Shown: piece by piece, positions 10,001-12,132 of the stretch
Numbering within the stretch: the stretch's first letter is position 1
Layout of the letters: every line of letters starts with the position of its first letter
DNA from: JBIQLO01 sp044464175
Lineage (GTDB): Bacteria > Planctomycetota > Phycisphaerae > Tepidisphaerales > Tepidisphaeraceae
NCBI GenBank assembly: GCA_044464175.1
Contig: JBIQLO010000117.1
Location: 1-12,132, forward strand
Reading direction: 5' to 3'
DNA length: 12,132 nt
Made by a program: the position numbers and the translations under genes
Notes under the pieces: generated by a model
The model's database searches: none
What the model saw: the letters and a program-made list of their open reading frames with translations, nothing else
Told to the model about the DNA's origin: nothing

Positions 10001-10991
10001 ACACCTGTGCCACAGGAGCGGCCGAAAACGTCGGCGCAATCCGGTCCAGCGCCTCCTCCTTCAAATCCCCCTGCGTGCTCAGCACCACCGCATCGACCGC
10101 AACGCCCTTGCCCGACCCCTTGGCCGCCCGCAGATCCAGCCGGATCGAATCCCCCGTCTCCTGCGCGGTCAGCGGCTTGAAATGCACCCATTGCCACTGC
10201 TCGCTGCCCTGCAGCACGATCCGCCCCAGCGGCTGGGCGATCGGCCCCCGCAGCCCGTACACGCCCATCGCCGACCCCTTGGCCGGCGCCTGGATCCGCG
10301 CATAGATCGTCACCGGCCGGCTCGTCCGCGGAAACGGCACGCCCTCCAGAGCCACGCGCGCCGCATCCCGCAACACTTTCAACCCCTTTCCCTCCGTCTC
10401 CACCTGGTCGGCCGCCGCGAAATCCTCCGCCTCCAGCCGCACGCCCGCCACCGCCGTGTCATACACCTGCAGCGCCGGCATCGGGCGAATCTGCAGGTCA
10501 TCCACCTCAAACACCGCCCCCGGCTGCGGCTTGTACGGCTTGGCGAAGAAATAGACGCTCAGCCCCTTGTCCTGCGGCGCCAGCGTCTTCTCCAGCGTCA
10601 CCGTCTGCCACTGCGGCTTGAGCGTGATCGAATGGGAGTAGAGCCACCCGTTGGACGACAGCAGGGCAAAGACCACCTCCCCCTTGCCGCGCACCTGCGC
10701 GCTGGCCTGGATCATCCCTTCATGCACGCCGCTGACCGGAAGATACAGCCCCTCCAGCGATCCCTTTCCCGCCAGCGTGGCCCGGAGGAAATGCCCGCCC
10801 GCCGCCGCCTGGCCTGAGACGACCTCCAGTTTCGATGCCTCTTTGTCCCGCGGATAGGATGCCGCTCCCCCCAGCCCCTTCTCAAACCCTTCCGTCCACA
10901 CCGGCTTCTCCGCCGGCGCGGTCTGCCCCAACGCCGCCGTCCCCATCCACACACCCATCAGCGCGCACCCGATCCGCAAAAATCGCTTCAT
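7080..10991 (-). CDS. Giant secreted multi-domain carbohydrate-binding protein with a glycoside-hydrolase-like barrel
   Basis: The start chosen is the ATG at 10991, giving 1303 residues with a clean signal peptide (MKRFLRIGCALMGVWMGTAALGQ) and GGAG eight bases upstream. Modules I infer in order: a jelly-roll, CBM4-like domain (about 30-170, ending VFEVDDLQIRP); a second beta domain starting VRLEAEDF (about 180-305, CBM6/35-like); a clear CBM9-like domain (about 334-535: PPTIDGSGEDACW, TARLAYDDQNLYVLM, GYWTLEVAIPLKDLG, SAWNPT, HRPEELGILTFS); further beta-sandwich regions (about 540-900); then a probable beta/alpha barrel (about 905-1225) with IYDYEFSP (Glu1029) and CYCDRC (Cys1039, 1041, 1044), a layout seen in GH42-like and related barrels; and a small C-terminal beta domain. 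It should work outside the cytoplasm on a polysaccharide. I cannot assign a GH family or substrate, and catalysis is unproven. It is last in a row behind a LacI-type regulator and a pseudopilin, with a repeat pair just upstream. Confidence 0.8.
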   Translation of the reverse strand: MKRFLRIGCALMGVWMGTAALGQTAPAEKPVWTEGFEKGLGGAASYPRDKEASKLEVVSGQAAAGGHFLRATLAGKGSLEGLYLPVSGVHEGMIQASAQVRGKGEVVFALLSSNGWLYSHSITLKPQWQTVTLEKTLAPQDKGLSVYFFAKPYKPQPGAVFEVDDLQIRPMPALQVYDTAVAGVRLEAEDFAAADQVETEGKGLKVLRDAARVALEGVPFPRTSRPVTIYARIQAPAKGSAMGVYGLRGPIAQPLGRIVLQGSEQWQWVHFKPLTAQETGDSIRLDLRAAKGSGKGVAVDAVVLSTQGDLKEEALDRIAPTFSAAPVAQVSKVSVPPTIDGSGEDACWKQTVAIRDFVHFGVATPASQGTTARLAYDDQNLYVLMTCQESILKTADQQSSALLARATARDGKVLNDDSCVIFLQPEGKEAVYEFTVNTLGTLMDAREQRTDLWGTRDVKWNSSAKTGVKLEDGYWTLEVAIPLKDLGVSGIKAGDQWRAGLVRLAQTRKEISAWNPTQAQGAHRPEELGILTFSASAVGVAPAGALTGLEPGRNTIDVNLSAGEGGANGVDLLSVVHSAKGASWQTNFAQASGKATHAFDVKATGAADARWGVLDAGTLRPLYLSPLVHTSVQASHVTLKLSTPGAYQVVVNDQAVAHGAEADAAEVHIPLRQGANVIAVRVDAGRAKVALQSPELERFGNVWRVNDAATPTGMEAKLDDRGWKLAKADAQGQVGSSGKGIILRRTIFLDETRVWPLPRPALYIAGNSTQHVNITAFGLPGKKLEHWTMYLAVPKGLKVMGSTGYYGKTVETQPQFNCEAAGEVSIDGQTVPLYKVTADKALVANRYVLMSYFQVMLQLADAKEAKAGTSWKVHYWSEANDGTVVEPARWFEVQALPPLAGKQPKHFIFQLWSGGIATMDNEDLRKAILATAQAAGFNNVDAGSRWVTDAAKAYGLTNQMRVNFKAYSINIAPFLEKNPDSRLIDEKGKPSQTLMCTTLLVGKDWSAAAEVLAQKVKETGAAIAIYDYEFSPLTGPHSCYCDRCLAAFRERAKLGADVKLTPQIIKDKYHAQWDDFMAWRVAQILALMKKTVHEAAPGMQFAAYSGYQSPRTITKYGVDWRYVGQLKAVDLASCGYGRSVQEIQDTIAALNGIPVIFGRLLHPYDPKSLSAGTVASKAIMLRRALDATGGVLLYDRNTMDGRSWLGTAEATRLVADHEDLFTAPHRLEAIQGQDPAKVQVLKGDSTSLVCVMNEGSKEATFDFQLPEALGGGKEYYSGASIAAGAKVHLKLASGEAAVYVLGK

Positions 10992-10996
10992 AGCCG

Positions 10997-11026
10997 TCGC
11001 TCCGTAGAGTGGGCCTTGGCCCACTA
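10997..11026. repeat. Palindromic repeat, copy 1 (overlaps the Shine-Dalgarno of the giant gene)
   Basis: This 30-base unit matches copy 2 at 27 of 30 positions in the same orientation. Its core GTGGGCCTTGGCCCAC (11009-11024) has two 7-base arms (GTGGGCC and GGCCCAC) around a TT centre and can form a hairpin. The unit also contains CTCC (11000-11003), the complement of the GGAG used by the giant gene, so the hairpin would sit five bases before that ribosome site on the mRNA. It resembles short dispersed intergenic palindromes. Confidence 0.8.
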
Positions 11027-11059
11027 GTCTTTGGGAATAACCCCGCCCGTTTGCCCGGT

Positions 11060-11089
11060 TCGCTTCGTAGGGTGGGCCTTGGCCCACCA
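11060..11089. repeat. Palindromic repeat, copy 2 (after the pseudopilin stop)
   Basis: Second copy of the 30-base unit, 63 bases from the first and in direct orientation. The palindrome here extends to GGTGGGCCTTGGCCCACC (11071-11088). It lies six bases past the pseudopilin stop, so on the mRNA it forms a hairpin at the end of that gene. No U-run follows, so it is not an ordinary terminator; it could stabilise the upstream message or lower read-through. Confidence 0.8.
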
Positions 11090-11094
11090 TTCTG

Positions 11095-11925
11095 CTAATC
11101 AATCCCCCAATAACATGGATAGCTGGGACTCTTTCCGCTGGCGTACAGATATCCCAGCGAGTGATACACCGTCTCCGGCTGGCTTGGAATGTCCGCATGA
11201 ACGGTCGTCACATGCCCGTCCACCCACAGCACATTGCATCCGCCCCCGGAATGCCACGGATACGCTCGCCCATACTTGGCGCCGCTGCCTCCCGCGGCCA
11301 TGCTGGAACTGTAGTAGGGATAGGCGTAATACGCTGTATGTTGCGGGCTGTCCAACGCGGCTGACTCCACCACCATTATCGTTTGAGCCGCATGGCGCAC
11401 CTCGTTGATCTTGATGTAACGGGAGGCTCCGCTGCTATAGGTGTAGTCATAGGTGCTGACCGCCAGACTGATCCCATAGTTGATGACGCCATATTTGCAG
11501 CGAAATTCATCATCTGTATACGGCGCGAACCAGTTGGTGATCGGCATCAGATTCGGACAGAACAACGCTCGGCTCACAGGGACCTTGTTCGGCCCCAGGG
11601 TGCTGGAGAGATATCCCTTGAGCAACAGCCGCTGAAACCACATCCGCTCCCCATCAACCCATCCTTCTGGATGGGTGGCATCCTTCTTTGTCTCTACATA
11701 GCGCGGAACATACCCGTGGTTGTCCTGACAATACATCAGCAGAGCCATTCCCACCTGACGCATGTTGCTTGAACACTGAATTGTCTTGGCCGCCTCCCGC
11801 GCCTTGTTCAACGCCGGCAGCAACATTGCGATGAGAATGCTGATGATCCCGATCACGACCAGCAATTCCACCAATGTAAAGCCCCGTCGGGCGCATTCAC
11901 CGTTTCGATTATGCGAGAAATGCAT
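11095..11925 (-). CDS. Prepilin-type (type II secretion pseudopilin-like) H-X9-DG family protein
   Basis: The 276-residue product has a short basic leader and a class III prepilin signal: RRGFTLVELLVVIGIISILI, with cleavage expected between Gly15 and Phe16 and Glu at mature position 5. The long hydrophobic helix runs on to MLLPALNKAREAAKTIQC, followed by NMRQVGMALLMYCQDN, both typical of the planctomycete/Lentisphaerae prepilin-like family. The C-terminal motif HSGGGCNVLWVDGHV (225-239) is the H-X9-DG signature with one extra residue (ten between His and Asp-Gly). The globular part is Tyr-, Ser- and Gly-rich. It would be processed by prepilin peptidase and sit in the inner membrane or a pseudopilus; the real role of this large family is not known. 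The ATG at 11925 was chosen over an upstream one because it has GGAGG (11932-11936) six bases before it and gives a normal leader. It follows the LacI-type gene by 14 bases, so co-transcription is likely. Confidence 0.88.
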   Translation of the reverse strand: MHFSHNRNGECARRGFTLVELLVVIGIISILIAMLLPALNKAREAAKTIQCSSNMRQVGMALLMYCQDNHGYVPRYVETKKDATHPEGWVDGERMWFQRLLLKGYLSSTLGPNKVPVSRALFCPNLMPITNWFAPYTDDEFRCKYGVINYGISLAVSTYDYTYSSGASRYIKINEVRHAAQTIMVVESAALDSPQHTAYYAYPYYSSSMAAGGSGAKYGRAYPWHSGGGCNVLWVDGHVTTVHADIPSQPETVYHSLGYLYASGKSPSYPCYWGID

Positions 11926-11931
11926 GGCAAG

Positions 11932-11936
11932 CCTCC
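11932..11936 (-). promoter_or_regulatory. Shine-Dalgarno deciding the pseudopilin start
   Basis: GGAGG on the minus strand lies six bases before the ATG at 11925 and three bases after the stop of the LacI-type gene. It rules out the in-frame ATG at 11973, which falls inside the regulator gene and would add 16 untypical residues before the prepilin leader. Confidence 0.8.
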
Positions 11937-11939
11937 AGT

Positions 11940-12132
11940 TCAAAAGGAATCCGATGAGCAATCCACAGCGCACGGGCCGGTGCTTTGCCGGACAATCAGC
12001 TTCACCGGCAGACGCTCGTGGACGATTTGTGTCTGGTTATGAAGAATCTGGTTCAGCAGCAATTCCGCCATCCGCCGACCGATCCGCCCCAGCGGATTGT
12101 GCAGCGTGGTGAGCATCGGCCGCTCCACCGGC
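11940..12132 (-). CDS. C-terminal end of a LacI/GalR-family transcriptional regulator, 5' partial
   Basis: About 63 codons are present; the gene continues beyond the right edge, and the stop is at 11940-11942. The fragment VERPMLTTLHNPLGRIGRR, then MAELLLNQIL and HERLPVKLIVRQST, matches the end of LacI/GalR effector domains, where the last helix (G+RA+ELLL) and the strand with L-V-RxS close the sugar-binding fold. The DNA-binding helix-turn-helix is outside the window, so neither operator nor effector can be predicted. After the usual RQS end there is a short extra tail (TGPCAVDCSSDSF) with two cysteines. Position just before the pseudopilin and the giant carbohydrate-binding protein suggests that it controls them in response to a sugar; this is inference. 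The GTG at 12128 is an internal valine codon, not a start. Confidence 0.8.
   Translation of the reverse strand, partial: PVERPMLTTLHNPLGRIGRRMAELLLNQILHNQTQIVHERLPVKLIVRQSTGPCAVDCSSDSF

Noticed and set aside
7128..10817. 1229-codon open frame on the plus strand opposite the giant gene
   Set aside because: It is rich in Arg, His, Pro and Leu, has no recognisable domain and is explained by high GC at codon third positions of the true minus-strand gene.
10997..11089. CRISPR-like direct repeats
   Set aside because: There are only two imperfect copies with one 33-base gap and no cas genes; the palindromic core and position at a gene junction fit a dispersed intergenic repeat better.
10992..11198. 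69-residue N-terminal extension of the giant protein
   Set aside because: It translates the palindromic repeats (VGQGPPYE and VGQGPLYG), overlaps the end of the pseudopilin gene in another frame, and would bury the signal peptide. The ATG at 10991 has a good ribosome site.
11926..11973. 16-residue N-terminal extension of the pseudopilin
   Set aside because: It overlaps the LacI-type gene and lengthens the prepilin leader; the ATG at 11925 has GGAGG at ideal distance.
11940..12128. Small separate gene starting at the GTG at 12128
   Set aside because: The sequence is the C-terminus of a LacI/GalR protein and the frame stays open to the window edge, so the GTG is an internal codon.

Overview
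The window looks like GC-rich chromosomal DNA of a planctomycete (Planctomycetota, possibly a Phycisphaerae-like lineage; this is inference). Three sequence signals support that. An exosortase-type C-terminal tail beginning VPLPPAAW stands at the left edge. A secreted helical protein carries the motif GDWATGLPLLANGSDAPL, a pattern I know from planctomycete proteins, joined to a PA14 domain. A single-copy prepilin-type protein of the H-X9-DG class lies beside a LacI-type regulator and a giant secreted carbohydrate-binding protein. There are nine coding regions, two of them cut by the window edges. No rRNA, tRNA, CRISPR array or transposase was seen.

Left part (1-3370). The plus-strand tail of a surface-sorted protein ends at a clear intrinsic terminator (148-177). 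A 904-codon minus-strand gene for a cytoplasmic GH63/MGH1-like glucosidase follows. Divergent from it is rpmA (ribosomal protein L27), alone and without its usual partner rplU.

Middle part (3370-7073). Two minus-strand genes form a tight pair: xylA (class I xylose isomerase, all metal and catalytic residues present), then a secreted helical/PA14 protein whose Shine-Dalgarno overlaps the xylA stop. Divergent from xylA is a shortened alanine-racemase-like gene that keeps the PLP lysine and the catalytic tyrosine but lacks the usual C-terminal tyrosine region.

Right part (7080-12132, all minus strand). In transcription order these are the end of a LacI/GalR-family regulator, a pseudopilin 14 bases later, and a 1303-residue secreted protein with several carbohydrate-binding-type beta domains (one clearly CBM9-like) and a C-terminal barrel resembling a glycoside hydrolase, with a Glu/Asp motif and a CYCDRC cluster. 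Two copies of a palindromic repeat sit between the pseudopilin and the giant gene, and the nearer copy supplies the Shine-Dalgarno of the giant gene.

Taken together the region reads as a carbohydrate-use neighbourhood: intracellular glucosidase, xylose isomerase, and a sugar-responsive regulator beside a pseudopilin and a secreted multi-module carbohydrate-binding protein. The regulator/pseudopilin/giant-protein set is the most interesting unit. The link between these separate transcription units is inference.
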